DNA of 58,515 nt from the NCBI GenBank assembly GCA_033557835.1, contig JAWQRO010000099.1, forward strand, positions 1 through 58,515, in the 5' to 3' direction. Positions 46,899 through 58,515 of the stretch are shown piece after piece. Every line of letters begins with the position of its first letter. Position 1 is the first letter of the stretch. Under the pieces are notes generated by a model. The model had not been told where the DNA came from and did no database searches. It was given only the letters and a program-made list of their open reading frames with translations. This DNA comes from Helochares maculicollis. Taxonomy: Eukaryota; Arthropoda; Insecta; Coleoptera; Hydrophilidae. The position numbers and the translations under genes were made by a program.

Positions 46899-48249
46899 AC
46901 ATTCCCGTATACTATACGAAGTATAATAAAAGGATCATGACAAAATTCGCCCTCGAGATTTTGACGGATCTCCACGTTTTGAGTGCCCCTGAATCCATTT
47001 TGACATTTTTTCCATATTGTCTACGTGTGTGTGCGTGTATGTAAACACGATAGCAGTCAGACTGTTTGAGGTGGAGCGATCAACTTTTGAGGCATGTAGG
47101 ACCACTGGAAGTACCAGTTTACCTACAAAGTTTTGAAATTTTTTCAAGTAAAGTAGTCTTTAATTTTAAGCTATCGGATTGAAATTCCGTGCACAACTTA
47201 ATTAGCACAAAAAACTCGCAGATCCAAAGTTTCAGCGTGATCGGAGCACCGGAAGTGCTATTTTTACCATTTTGAAAATTCCAATTTTAGTAGGCCTTGG
47301 AATAAAAAAGTTAACAAAAATGCTAAATATGGAAAATATAGCAATAACAGATAGTTTCGTGTAGATTTGAAAACCGGAAGTGAGACTTTGCTGTCATAAA
47401 TTTCATTTTTACATTCCCATATACTATACGAAGTATAGTAAAGAGAAGGTATTGGGATCATGTAAAAATTCGACCTCGAGATTTTGACGGATCTCCACGT
47501 TTTGAGTGCCCCTGAATCCATTCTGACCATTTTTGGCATGTTGTCAGCGTGTGTGTGTGGTCACACCGTTTGAGGTGGAGCGATGAAATTTGGTATACAG
47601 CCATTATCGCAAAAACTTAGATCCGTATCGACTTTTGAGGCATGTACGTCAACCGCAAATACCTGTTTACCTACACAATTTTGAAAATTTTTCAAGTAAA
47701 GTAGTCTTTAAAATTAAGCTTTCGGAATGAAATTTCGTACACATCTTAAATATCGCAAAAAACTGACAGATACAAATTTTCAACATGATCAGAGCACCAG
47801 AAGTGCTATTTTTATAATTTTAAAAATTCCAATTTTAGTAGGCCTTGAAATAAAAAAATTTACAAAAATGTTACAAAAATGCAAAATATAACAATAACAA
47901 ATAATTCCGTGTAAATTTGAAAACCGGAAGTGGGACTTTACCGTCACAAATTTCATTTTTTTAGTTATGAATTTATATTCTAAAATCGGACACTTCCTTT
48001 AGTTATGAATTCACATTTTAAAATTCAATCCTTCGTAAAGCGTTCGATATTGCAGACTAGTTAAGAGTATAATATATATATATATATATTAAACACAAAG
48101 TATTGTACATTACATAAAAAAATATTAAAAATGTTCCGATGATACTGAAAAATAATTGAATATTCCTTATGATATATTAATGTAGACATAGTTTTATTAT
48201 TATTAATTGCGGGTACTTTCGTTCAGTACATATATTTATACGGGAATGT
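46899..48249. mobile_element. TIR element copy B with duplicated left part
   Basis: Left ends ACATTCCCGTATACTATACG at 46899 and a near copy (ACATTCCCATATACTATACG) at 47411. There is a single right end, TATACGGGAATGT, at 48249. The first about 510 bp are therefore present twice in tandem, and 47411-48249 is one complete unit. Beside each left end is a hairpin, TACTATAC-GAA-GTATAGTA at 47422-47440, with one arm mismatched in the first unit. Only short open frames are present. Confidence 0.75.
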
Positions 48250-49061
48250 TGAGTGAAGACACCCTAGATTTTTTTATTTTGTATGCTCGAATTTTCAACG
48301 TATTTGACGATTTATTCCCAGTAATTGTTATAAATATAATTATTATGTGTCCAATGCATCCCATTGCTTTGTAAGGATCAAAGTCAGTTTTAGGATTTTC
48401 AGCCGGATTTAGAGAAAAGAACCGATTTGGATTGTTTAGAGAAGAATCGAGTGTGCGTGTAATTTGTCGGGCGGCGCATAATGAAGAAGCCGCAGGTTGC
48501 GGGCGACTACCTGTTCTCAAAAATCCAGATACCATAGAAAAATCTATTGTTAAATTTAGGGGATATTCTATAACAACAATCAGGTAAAGCGGGCGATCCG
48601 ATTGGTCGCTAGGTGTTTAGTTCGTAATTTAACCTGAAGAGGAATGCGATCGGCTCAATCAACGACGCACGGGAGGGGTCCACCGCCCGTCGCGGCACGA
48701 AAAAATCGGGAGTGCGTCCGGCGCGCACTTCGTCTGTGATTGGCGCAGGAGCACAAGCCAGAAACATCCACTTCTCAGTCGCTTCTTGTGTGTCATCAGA
48801 AACAGTTACTATGAAAAGACGTATCCTCACGTTACACCGTTTAGTTTCGACCTTATGACATATCTGTGATAAATAGTAAATTCTAAAGGTACCAAGTAAG
48901 AAAGTTTCGAAGGTAACTCGAAGGGTGCGCCGCGCGGAGACTCCTTCTAAGCTGGCTAGATTACGTCAAATTTCCTATGATAGTTGGCTAATGTAACATG
49001 GCCGCCTGAGTCGAGAGCATTTCATGTCTTTTGTTACTAAAAATTGAATTTGTCATCAGGA
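48250..49061 (+). promoter_or_regulatory. dco: dco upstream region and probable 5' UTR exon
   Basis: GC content rises at 48.6-48.9 kb. A donor AA|GTAAGA at 48896 and an acceptor tcatcag ending at 49059 bracket a 164-bp intron just before the start codon, so 5' UTR sequence probably lies upstream of 48895. The TSS is not determined. Confidence 0.45.
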
Positions 49062-52000
49062 ATGGAGCTCCGAGTTGGTAATAAATACAGATTGGGCCGG
49101 AAAATCGGCTCGGGATCCTTCGGGGACATTTACTTGGGTGAGTAACGACCAGTTATTCCTGCTTCGAGTTGTATTTTTCCCCTGTCCCGATCGCACTTTG
49201 CTGTGATTGTAAACAAAAGGTTTTGTCCGGACGTGCTGGCCACGGCCGACTCCGACCTGGGCACTTGTCCAAAACAAAACAGTAACGTCGGCGTGCTTCA
49301 TTTCAGGAACGAACATTTCCACTGGGGAGGAGGTAGCCATTAAATTAGAATGTATCAAAACCAGACACCCCCAGTTACACATAGAATCCAAATTCTACAG
49401 GATGATGCAGGGAGGAGGTAAGTCGACTCGATTTCTAACAGACAATTGCGTTATTTAGCGATTGATACGCTCCGGTGCCATTATTTATGAGTGCAAATGT
49501 GGGCAAACTGTTGCATATATTGTCACCTCTCTGACGGCCTTCAGCGGGGAATTTCGTTTATGGGGCCTTCCAAGTTGGTATTGCGCCTCCTTCTCTAATG
49601 CAACACTTGCTTTCAACTGTTTTGCAACAACATTGTTTGATTATTATTGAAGAAAGTCCACCCGTTCGTCTCCATAGTTACCACCATAGCATAATGACCA
49701 CATTGATTGTTGCTGACTATCGCATGATTTCTTCTTGGCCAATTTTCACCCATTGCCAGGCTTCGCGTTTATTATTGGATTCATCGTTTTATAGCGAATT
49801 GTCGCAAGGATTCATTCCAAGATTTTCGTTCGCATCTTATCTCCCCAGATAAGCTGATTGTGGGTTTGAATTGTGGTCTCGGTTTGTCGGTTCATTGAAA
49901 TTCATTTCTCGTTGACATTTCACCGCATAACCTCTGTTAGCCGTAAAGTACGACTTAGGCAGACTTTCGTAGTATACTCCCTCATCTCCCATCTAAATAA
50001 GAGATAAATGTTGCTCCGGCAATTCTCTAGTATTTAGATCGCTAAATAATCGTATTGCCTTTTGATTTCAAAATGAAGTGATACCATCCGTGGTTTGTTT
50101 TTGCAGTTGGGATTCCCCTGATCAAGTGGTGCGGATCCGAAGGAGACTACAATGTGATGGTGATGGAATTGTTAGGACCTTCGTTAGAAGACTTGTTCAA
50201 CTTCTGTTCGAGACGGTTCTCCTTAAAAACAGTTTTATTATTAGCCGACCAACTAATATCTCGAGTAGATTTTATACATTCTAGGAATTTTATCCATCGG
50301 GACATCAAACCCGATAACTTTTTAATGGGTCTCGGTAAGAGGGGTAATTTAGTGTACATAATTGATTTTGGTTTAGCCAAGAAATACAGAGATGGAAGAA
50401 CCCACCAACATATTCCCTACAGAGAGAACAAAAATTTAACAGGTAACTACGATAAAATAATTAAGAAATCTATTTAAAAAACGCTTGGTTGGAAAAATGT
50501 CTGAGACTTATCTAATTTCTAATCTGGTTGCCGTTTAGCAACTGTCTTTTACTTGGCGTTGCGTAAATTCCAGCAAGGTCGTACCTGCGTGCCGAGTTAA
50601 GGTCGTTGATTTGCATTAAACACAATTTTAATAAAGACACCCGATTACCCAACGCACATTCATATTACAATAATTACGGCCGTAATTATCAATCATAATT
50701 ACTTGCTTAATTCCAGTATTGCGAAATTTGTCTGGCGGATAAGCGTTTACCATATAAATCGTATGTGCATATTTCTCCTGGGGTATCCGCATCGCGAACG
50801 TGCTCAACTCTATTTTTCCTCATTACCATAATTTAGTTGGATCGTAGTGATGTAAACGAAGAATAAATCTTAATATCTCTAAATGTAAATACTTGTAAAA
50901 ATCCGTCGTCAAACGTGTTTTCAAATGTTGGGATGTGTGATTACGGCGATGTGCGATACAAACATTTCTTTCAGCTTTAATCCGTCACCGGCTACCATTG
51001 AGTAAGTGGTGCATTTTGTTTGTAGGTACTGCTCGTTATGCGAGTATAAACACGCATTTAGGCATCGAGCAGTCCAGAAGAGACGATTTGGAATCACTTG
51101 GTTACGTTCTTATGTATTTCAATAGGGGCTCCTTGCCATGGCAAGGCTTAAAGGCGGCCACAAAACGACAAAAATACGAACGTATTTCAGAAAAGAAAAT
51201 GTCTACTCCCATCGAAGAACTTTGCAAGGTATAAATGAAATAAAACGTCATCGATATTTAACTAACATCAAATTCGTATCCGCTAGGGATATCCAGAGGA
51301 GTTTCCCACATACTTAATGTATTGCCGACAGCTGAGATTCGAGGAACGGCCGGACTATAGTTACTTACGACAATTGTTTAGGCTTCTTTTCCATAGGCAA
51401 GGCTTCACCTACGACCATGTTTTTGATTGGAACATGCTCAAATTTGGTAACTATCATTCCCGTCACTCAATTTAGATACTAGTCGATACGGTACGAGTAT
51501 GAGGAATGGAAGCTGTATCGTCCCAGATCGGCGATGACGTTGTTTTATTGTGGCATTTTTTTAAGGTGCTTCGCGTAGCGGGCATGCGGAGGAAGGAGGA
51601 AGATCGGGTACACGGTACGGGTCTCATGCTGCTACTCCGGGTGACTCGACGCCGTCGGCACCCCAAACGAGGGCACGGAGGCCTCACGATCGGATGGATA
51701 TTGTACCAAATAACGCTGCTGCACCAAACCCATTAGACGATGTGATCACCAGTAGTTAGTATTCACTCTTTAATTACATACTAAGTTTTTAACCACCCAG
51801 AAATATCAATAAAGGATTTTTTAATATAAACGTATATTAAAAAATGACATTTAAGTTAATGTACTAGTCGAAGAAAATACATGCTTTGTTAATTTTGATT
51901 TTATGCCTTTTATGTAGCCGAAGAAACGAATAAAAGCCAAAAGAACCAACCGGTTGCATGTTGCACGTCTATTTATTTTTTTGTGCGAACCATTTCAATC

Positions 52001-53168
52001 TATCAATTGCATCTATTTTCGTTTTGTGATTTGGCACTTTTATTGTGGCGCTTTATGTGTTCAGAATAGGTAAGTTACACACTACACTGTTTTACTTAAT
52101 ATTTCAATTCCGGGTTAGGTGATAACGGTCCTGTAACTTGCTTAGAAAATGAAAAAGTCGTTTAGAAACGCGACACGAGAAATTAAAGATAACACTGCAA
52201 CGACGCGTTGTAATTTCGTTAGTTAATACGGATCTTTTTTGTGTTTCAGATTCTCCTAGGTTATACGAGAGTCACGAGCGTCGAGTGTCCATGCGGTTAA
52301 GGGCTGGTCAGGGGGCCCCCAACGCCTCCACGTCTGATCTCAGCAATTCCAAACAGGCCAAGTGAGTTACATTAAATTATCATTCACTCTGGGGACATTA
52401 ACGGCCACACTGTCATTAACTACGCATCCCATATCCCATCTGCACGTTTGGGCTCAAATGTGGAGGCAACACTGATTTGTCCCCTTTACACAATATATAT
52501 TAAACAATTACAAATTTCCCGGTTGATATTTTCTATTAAACTCTTCAGAAGAAGAGGATTTCTAACCAAAAATATTCATTTTCAAATCCACCAATGAGAT
52601 GCTTACATGAAACAGTATGATTGGTGGATTTGAAATATCAGGCATTTGATTGGCCGATGCTTCCAATGTAGAAAGTGTCAAAAGTGACTACTGTAAAATT
52701 GATTGGTTTCATCAGTGTTGCCCCCGTGTTACTTCTTTAATCCAAATATGGTAAACCATTATGATTGCTTCTTATTTGTTATGCGGAATTAATTTTTATT
52801 GGTACCTCAAGTTTTGTTCTTATGTTAAACCTACGTACCTTAAACATTTTTGTTTATTTCTTTAACCGATTGGCTGATTTTTTGTTCTTTTCTTGTTTTA
52901 TTTTCATTCACGTCCGCCAACCATTGCTCATCAACCTAATAACACCACAAAATAAAATCAAACCGACAAAAATAATTCACCAAAAATCAATGTAACAAAA
53001 AATCATGATCCACGATGTTTTCGGATGGGAATCCTATGTGTGATTTTCGTTTGTTTTGGAAGCGCCTCCGGAGTGGCAATGGCCCCGCCAACTCAGACAA
53101 CGGGGCAAGTCGGCCCGCCTAGAAGAGGAAGTGCTTCAAAAGACCCACCAACTCGACTTAAGAAATAA
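49062..53168 (+). CDS. dco: Discs overgrown / doubletime, casein kinase I delta/epsilon
   Basis: Coding exons: 49062-49137, 49307-49417, 50107-50442, 51026-51228, 51287-51446, 51566-51754 (or 51751), 52250-52361 and 53063-53168. The total is about 430 aa (fly Dco 440), with consistent phases. The N-terminus is [20 protein letters not shown]. It has the glycine loop GSGSFGD (16-22), Lys38 in [26 protein letters not shown], and the CK1-specific SIN ([12 protein letters not shown]) in place of APE. The kinase domain ends at about residue 295 (DWNMLKFG). The tail carries [16 protein letters not shown], matching the conserved KVSMRL stretch of vertebrate CK1 tails, then a Ser/Pro-rich end. Roles known in flies: phosphorylating Period, and acting in Hippo (Fat), Wnt and Hedgehog signalling. 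The last two exons are less certain than the kinase. Confidence 0.95.
52580..52635. repeat. Perfect 16-bp inverted repeat in a dco intron
   Basis: TTTCAAATCCACCAAT at 52580-52595 and its exact reverse complement at 52620-52635, with a 24-nt loop. It is either a small foldback insertion or an RNA hairpin in the pre-mRNA between exons 7 and 8. Confidence 0.85.
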
Positions 53169-55733
53169 TCCACGCAACACCGCCGCCGCACCCAGATCAG
53201 GAGGACTTACTGTCGTCGTCGTCGTCATCGCTTCCCAGTACCAACCGTTGCATAATTTCGTTTTCCAGGCCGCCTCGATGCGACTACTTTCGGAAAATTA
53301 GCTGCAATTATGAAATCAGTTGCTTTCTTAAATTAAATTCGTTACTTTACCAAACAATCCAAGTCCGTTTTTAGAATTGGGCCCGTTTCAGTTTGGGCCG
53401 TTCCGAATCGGTTACTTAGTGTCGTTAGCAAAACTACAACATATTCATGGTATTTTGAAAGATTTGTGTTGTAAATAATTGTGAAAACAAGGCAGAAATG
53501 TTCATCGTGCGTGTGGACGGTCCGCCTCGAAAGTATGTGCGAAGATGACATTGTGGATTTTCCTCGCAAGTTCTCCGGCGAATCCGCGTTGGGAGTAAAT
53601 CTTATTTACTGGAAGTGGCAAAGGAGCGAACAAAGATTGTCTTTTGGCATTTGAACATGCTGTGGATTGTTTTCGATTTTGTTTTTCGTTACTGATATAT
53701 AAATGTATATATGTAAAGTATGCCGTAATTCCTAAAAAGACACAAAACACAAATCTTTCAACGATTAAATTATAGAAAATTGTACAGATATTTATAAGAT
53801 TTTTGCAAGGAGGTGTTTGTGTTGTGAATATTGGCTGCCGACTTTCCGCCGGGGGGACTTTTTCCCAGTAAATTCGAGTTTGAGTCGGGTTGTAGCGGTT
53901 CCAAAGTGATTTTCTGGTACGTCGTGGTGTTTAACGTTTCAATGGGTGTTTTTAAAAGTAATACAGTCTTTTTTGTACATATCTAGACTGATTAAAAAGA
54001 CTTTTTAATTGAATATTAATTATTGATGAAAAAGAACGATTGGATAACTGTGGATTTGACGTAGATATTTTTTAATCGTGATTATATAACTTGTACATTA
54101 GGTAATTAATAAATTTGTATTTAAAGATGGAAGAAGTAACGATCCTTAGTTGTTTTGTCTAAAGTGTTTCGTCACTCGGAAAGAGAAGGAATCGAATAAA
54201 AATAGGTACTTACTCCCGAACGAAATCGGTTCAAAAAATATTCTTCCTAAGCTCCTGTGGAAAACTATGGGAATATTGTAACGTATGGCGTATCGCCAAT
54301 GCCAATTAAACTAAATACTTAATTATAGGATTCGATGCAGAAATTGTCGCTGGTTGTAAATCGGACCTGGAAAGTATCCCCGAATAAGGCCTCCTCTTCC
54401 CCTCCGATTGTAGTAAGTACCTACTTTTATCTCGATAGCCACATTTGCATTTGAAGACGAAAGCTCTCGTTAGGTTTTAACGGGACGAGATTTTAAAATA
54501 TGATTTGTCGAACAACTCCCTGCGTTCCTCCTCCGGCTTATGGTTATTTTTTACAATCGCCAACAAGTGCGAGGACTTACAATAATGTTAGTCGTTAAGA
54601 ATTTTTGTGTATCGAGCCGTCGTCACCCTGCGACCCCAATCCTAGGATCAAAAAAAAATTTGTAAAACGTCTTTTCATGTGCTTAGAGTGTTTCGGATTT
54701 ACTACATGGAGACTTATAGTAGCTAAGAAAGTTTTAAAAATAATCGACAAAAGAGAGATTATAATCTATCGTTATTCTGTGTAAATGTAATTTATAAAGA
54801 GAATACAAAACGAAAAAAATATTCAACTTAATGATTGGAAAAGCAAATCAAATCTTCGATGTATATTTTGTAACTATTGAGAAAAGTAAGATTAAGGTTT
54901 TGGTAAATAAATTTTTATACCAATAAAAAAAATACATTATTTAATTTAAGCTCTGCAATTTTAGAATTCTTTCGTTTCAACTCCGTGCATCACTCGACTC
55001 GACTCGGCTCCGATAAGCGACGTCGTTCTATCGGAACCGAGTCGTGCATATAACTTTAAAAAGAAGGAAAAACGTCTGATAAATAGGTGTTCAGTTGTAT
55101 TTATGTAGTCGTGAATTTAAACTATAATAATTTAGGTTCCTAATGGAATAATTATATTTCTTAAAATCGACTGAGTTATTACAAAATACTTATAAAATAG
55201 GTCTTTTTGATTTTTTTTTATCTTACATTAGTCTGTACGTACTGAATTTTAAAGAAATCAATTAATGGAGATGATTGTTAATCTTTTTATTTTATTAGTT
55301 TTGTTCAGCTTTGTTCTCGTTAAATTGTAAATATATGATAATATTGAAAAAGGAAAAAAACACATTTCTGTCGAACGCCCCACCCTCGTTTCAGTGATAT
55401 TTTTTATCAAGCACAGCCTGTCGCGCCGCTCTTTTTACCCCGCTAATTATTACCAATCAGTCAATTGATGAGGAGCTTATTTTGGTAAAAAATAGCACGA
55501 AACCGACTCTGTCTTTCTTTTCAATTACATAACAACTATTTTGTATATAACCAATTTGTTCTAAATGTTATGTATATATATTATATGATATAGTACACAA
55601 AACAAAAATAATTAACCTCAAATAGTGCATTATTTTGTATTATTTTTTGATTTATTAAACGATTTTGCCGATATAATACCAGCGGTTTTTGTCTGCTCAA
55701 CGTCCTGATGCCAATTTATCCTGATCCTTTTAG
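53169..55733 (+). other. dco: dco 3' UTR or alternative intron
   Basis: After the TAA at 53166-53168 there is no coding potential. AATAAA signals lie at 54108, 54195, 54906 and 54922. If the candidate exon at 55734 is used, this whole span would also serve as an intron. Confidence 0.5.
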
Positions 55734-55812
55734 ATGCATGCCGCCCGTAGAAACAGAATGTCTCGCAGGGACGACGCCAGCCTACGGTAAGTATTTTAAA
55801 CACGCTTGATTA
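55734..55812 (+). CDS. dco: Candidate alternative last exon of dco
   Basis: A strong acceptor (ctgatccttttag) ends at 55733. Spliced to the phase-2 end at 52361 it reads KCMPPVETECLAGTTPAY-GKYFKHA and stops at TGA 55810-55812. An AATAAA follows near 56055. A good donor (GTAAGT) lies inside at about 55789, so it could instead be an internal exon. Vertebrate CK1 delta genes also use alternative C-terminal exons. I have no independent evidence for transcription. Confidence 0.35.
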
Positions 55813-56277
55813 CCTCGCTAATTTTACGTTCGATCGCTTCGCTTGCATGAATTTGCTATATTTTTATAGCGCATTCGATACAAGTAGGCCGAAAAATTAT
55901 CGTTAGAAATCATTAATTCTGCTTACTATAGACTTTTAGAAAAACGATTGTTATCACAATGTTTTTGAAAGATGGAGTCTATAACCCTATATTACTATAT
56001 ATCGTGTAAGAATTATTTTTAGCGCCTTAGGATCCATTTTGGTGAGCAAAATGTGCTAAATAAAGTTCTTTGCTTGCTTTAAGTGCCTCCAAATTCATTG
56101 TATAAAAGAGTTTGCAAAGCAAAATTAAATTGACTAATAAACTGACAGTTGTGAGGCAAGGCCGCCTGTTTTTTAATGTGAATTTCAACTCTTTATCCTC
56201 AAACTTAAATTTCAAGAATTTTCACCCCCTTGCAATTAGGAGGGTTGGAAAGATGGTCGATTTTGTGATTTATTACT

Positions 56278-56326
<49 letters not shown>

Positions 56327-56831
56327 TTCCAATTTAATGAAAGTTATGGGTTTCCAATATTCTGTTGATAAAAACAGTTTATACTTTATAATTGCTGAGG
56401 TGGCTGTGCCAAAACAATTGCTTGTCAATTGAAACCGTCAAAAATTTCACAAAATTAAAAGCAAACAAGTTATAACAGATGAAAAGTGCAATTGGGGGCA
56501 AAGTGGACTTTTTATTGAATGTACGACTACTAAAAATGGTTTTATTTGATCATGTAAAAGGAGCATTTTCCCAAGTCGCATCGTTATCATGCAAACGTAT
56601 CATTAAGTCGTCAAGCAAAGTAAGGTATGAACAAAACCGTCTTTTAATGAAATAAATTGTTTATTATTTTTAAATATGTGTTATTACAAAAAAAATATAT
56701 AAACGTATATAAAGACAACTCGAATATTGATAGCCTTTTGCGGCATTGGAGATTTCATACTTCGTTCTTAATACTTAGTTATAAATTTTTAACCGATTTA
56801 TTTATGTATAACAAATTTAATATCGACTCGC
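55813..56831. other. Convergent 3' end region between dco and Shmt
   Basis: AT-rich, with a TA microsatellite at 56281-56326 and a plus-strand AATAAA near 56055. Minus-strand AATAAA signals (TTTATT on plus) lie at 56660-56665 and 56797-56802 and would serve Shmt. Confidence 0.5.
56281..56326. repeat. TA microsatellite (46 bp)
   Basis: Twenty-three TA units between the convergent genes. Confidence 0.95.
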
Positions 56832-57910
56832 TCAAAATTCCTCCAAGCCAGGCATGGGGAACTTCTCCGCAAACTTCTGAATGTCGTCTTTGAGCGCAGC
56901 TACTTTTTGTCTGACGTCCGGGTCTTCTTCTACGACCCTCTTGAAATCGACGAGCTTCGGGCCCGATTTATCGCTAATTTCTTTAGCGAGCTTCAAGGCC
57001 TTATCGATGTAGTCGACCACTACCTGCATGTCTTTCTCAACGAAGCCCCTCGTTGTCAAAGCCGGCGTCCCTAATCTTATCCCCGAAGGGTTCAGAGCGC
57101 TCTTATCACCGGGCACCGTGTTTTTATTGCAGGCTATCGAGACATCTTCGAGAATTTTTTCCGCTTTGGCGCCGGAGACGCCCGCCGATCTTAAATCGAC
57201 GAGAACTAGATGAACGTCGGTGCCTCCCGTCACTACTTTGTAGCCTTTAGATTGCAAGGCGGAACATAGGGCCTTCGCGTTCGCAACTACCTGCTTTTGG
57301 TACTCGACGAATTCCGGAGTCGTTGCTTGCTTCATGGCAGTAGCTATAGCTGCGATGGCATTGTTGTGAGGTCCACCTTGAATTTAAAAACAATTTCATG
57401 AGGTCGTACCTTCTTAATAAATTGATAATTTATTAGCCAATTCGATGAATCATTGAACGGACTTACCTTGCAAACCAGGAAAGACTGCTTCGTTGATTTT
57501 GTTCTCTAGATCGTAATATATCTTTTCTCCTTTTGCGTTCGTTGATCTCACCCCCTTCCTGAAGAAGATCACGGCTGCCCGGGGGCCTCTCAAACTTTTA
57601 TGTGTCGTGGTCGAGACTACATCACTGTACTCGAATGGACTTGGAGTAACGCCTGCTTGCATGACGTATAAGATTTAAACGCCTTACGATTAAAATATTG
57701 AAATTGGCAATTACCTGCGGCGACCAGCCCGGAAATGTGCGCCATGTCTGAAAGTAAGTAAGCTCCTACGTCATCAGCGATTTGCCTGAATTTCTTGTAG
57801 TCCAACGCTCTCGAGTAGCAACTTATTCCGGCGACTATGACTTTCGGTTTGAACAACTTGGCGGTTTTTGCCAATTCTTCGTAATCGATCAGTCCTGTAT
57901 CTATGTTGAC
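56832..57910 (-). CDS. Shmt: Serine hydroxymethyltransferase, C-terminal three exons (partial)
   Basis: Exons on the minus strand: 57715-57910, 57467-57652 and 56832-57376, giving the last 308 residues of a protein usually about 460-500 aa long. The PLP-dependent enzyme interconverts serine plus tetrahydrofolate with glycine plus methylene-tetrahydrofolate. Visible signatures: SCYSRALDYKKFRQIAD, LLSDMAHISGLVAAGV, STTTHKSLRGPRAAVIFF (PLP lysine encoded at 57599-57597), FPGLQGGPHNNAIAA, IACNKNTVPGDKSALNPSG, RLGTPALTTRG and the terminal FPMPGLEEF. The acceptor at 57911 is in phase 0. Upstream exons lie beyond the right edge. Cytosolic or mitochondrial form cannot be told from this part. Confidence 0.97.
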
Positions 57911-58413
57911 CTATGCAGAAACATTTATTATTGCATTTGATATCTCTATCGTGACATTTTATTATTACACTTTAACACTAAAATCGTAGAAGAATCAGAG
58001 CCTGGAGTGGCTTGAAAATGGCAACTGCGGTTTGATTTGTCAAACAATTTTATGGTTTGAAATACACTTAATTATTCAGTCTAATCTCCGGCTATTTTTG
58101 GACGTCCTTGTAGTAGAGCGTTTTCAAGGCTCGTACGACTATATCTAAATTCAAAAACCCCCCCTTCTACTGTACTAAATTAAGACGAAGCGTCTTTACG
58201 CATTTTTAACATTCATTCATAAATTTCCTTTGGTTTTAAACCTTCCAAAAATAAAAATTCAGTCACTGCACGATACTTGATTTTTCTGTTGTAAAAAAAA
58301 TACTGTAACATGTCAATAGTAAATGGCTTGTGAACAAAAAACGAACGGACAGATTGAAATGAAACTTCACATACATATGAGGAGTTTCCAAAACATTAAA
58401 AGCTAACACTACA
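57911..58413. other. Shmt: Shmt intron, no further exon seen
   Basis: AT-rich sequence after the acceptor of the third-last exon, with no conserved Shmt peptide in any frame. Confidence 0.6.
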
Positions 58414-58515
58414 TTGGGTTGTTCGGAAAGTAATTTCGTTTTTTTCCCAACAGATAGAGCTAATCATATTTTACAGCCAACTTCACACCTAAGTCGCATA
58501 CAAGTTATATATTTT
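58414..58515 (+). mobile_element. Start of a mariner element, cut by the window edge
   Basis: TTGGGTTGTTCGGAAAGTAA then TTTCG is a typical mariner left terminal repeat, different from that of the 40-kb copy. The element lies in an Shmt intron. Only about 100 bp are visible. Confidence 0.65.

Noticed and set aside
47422..47440. loxP-like recombinase site
   Set aside because: It shares TATACGAAGTAT with loxP, but has a 3-nt centre in place of an 8-nt spacer. It fits a hairpin in a TIR element and gives no sign of phage origin.
57028..57250. Plus-strand frames opposite Shmt
   Set aside because: They are antisense shadows of the conserved Shmt C-terminal exon.

Overview
The window is nuclear DNA of an insect. 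It carries spliced genes with GT-AG introns, AT-rich intergenic sequence, and proteins closest to insect L(2)gl, Dco (casein kinase I delta/epsilon), TBL3/Utp13 and serine hydroxymethyltransferase. A beetle or similar holometabolous insect is a guess, because nothing here fixes the order.

Layout, left to right. 1-13.38 kb has no recognisable gene but is rich in repeats. It holds a mariner 3' end, an inverted repeat, a cluster of hairpin-bearing foldback repeats (about 3.56-6.42 kb) and a tandem array of about 46 units of about 44 bp (9.95-11.97 kb). At 13.38-13.46 kb on the minus strand there is a good signal-peptide first exon, so the left 13 kb may be the first intron of an unidentified secreted or membrane protein gene running leftwards. 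TBL3 (minus, 14.53-17.48 kb; ribosome biogenesis) stands head to head with l(2)gl (plus, 18.0-44.6 kb; cell polarity). I resolved 13 coding exons of l(2)gl, giving about 1127 aa with every splice phase consistent. Two of its introns (11.7 kb and 9.1 kb) are full of nested mobile elements: foldback repeats, a TIR element, degenerate LINEs inside one another, an RTE element split by a solo LTR, an almost full-length mariner, an internally deleted mariner-type element and a Mutator-like fragment. dco/doubletime follows on the plus strand (49.06-53.17 kb, 8 coding exons, about 430 aa). The last three exons of Shmt lie on the minus strand (56.83-57.91 kb), and that gene runs off the right edge. A new mariner begins at 58.41 kb.

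How the genes relate: l(2)gl (apical-basal polarity) and dco (circadian clock, Hippo, Wnt and Hedgehog kinase) are both Drosophila growth-control or tumour-suppressor loci and lie next to each other here. TBL3 and Shmt are housekeeping genes (small-subunit processome and one-carbon metabolism).

The least ordinary material is a repeat system built round very compact hairpins with three-base loops, of the form C(GAA)G on one strand. The foldback family has an 8-bp stem hairpin, then a second GAA-loop hairpin that overlaps, and so competes with, a third. Its arm core seems to be the same sequence as the unit of the 44-bp array. An unrelated TIR family, one copy of which sits inside the foldback repeats, carries another 8-3-8 GAA hairpin next to its terminus.
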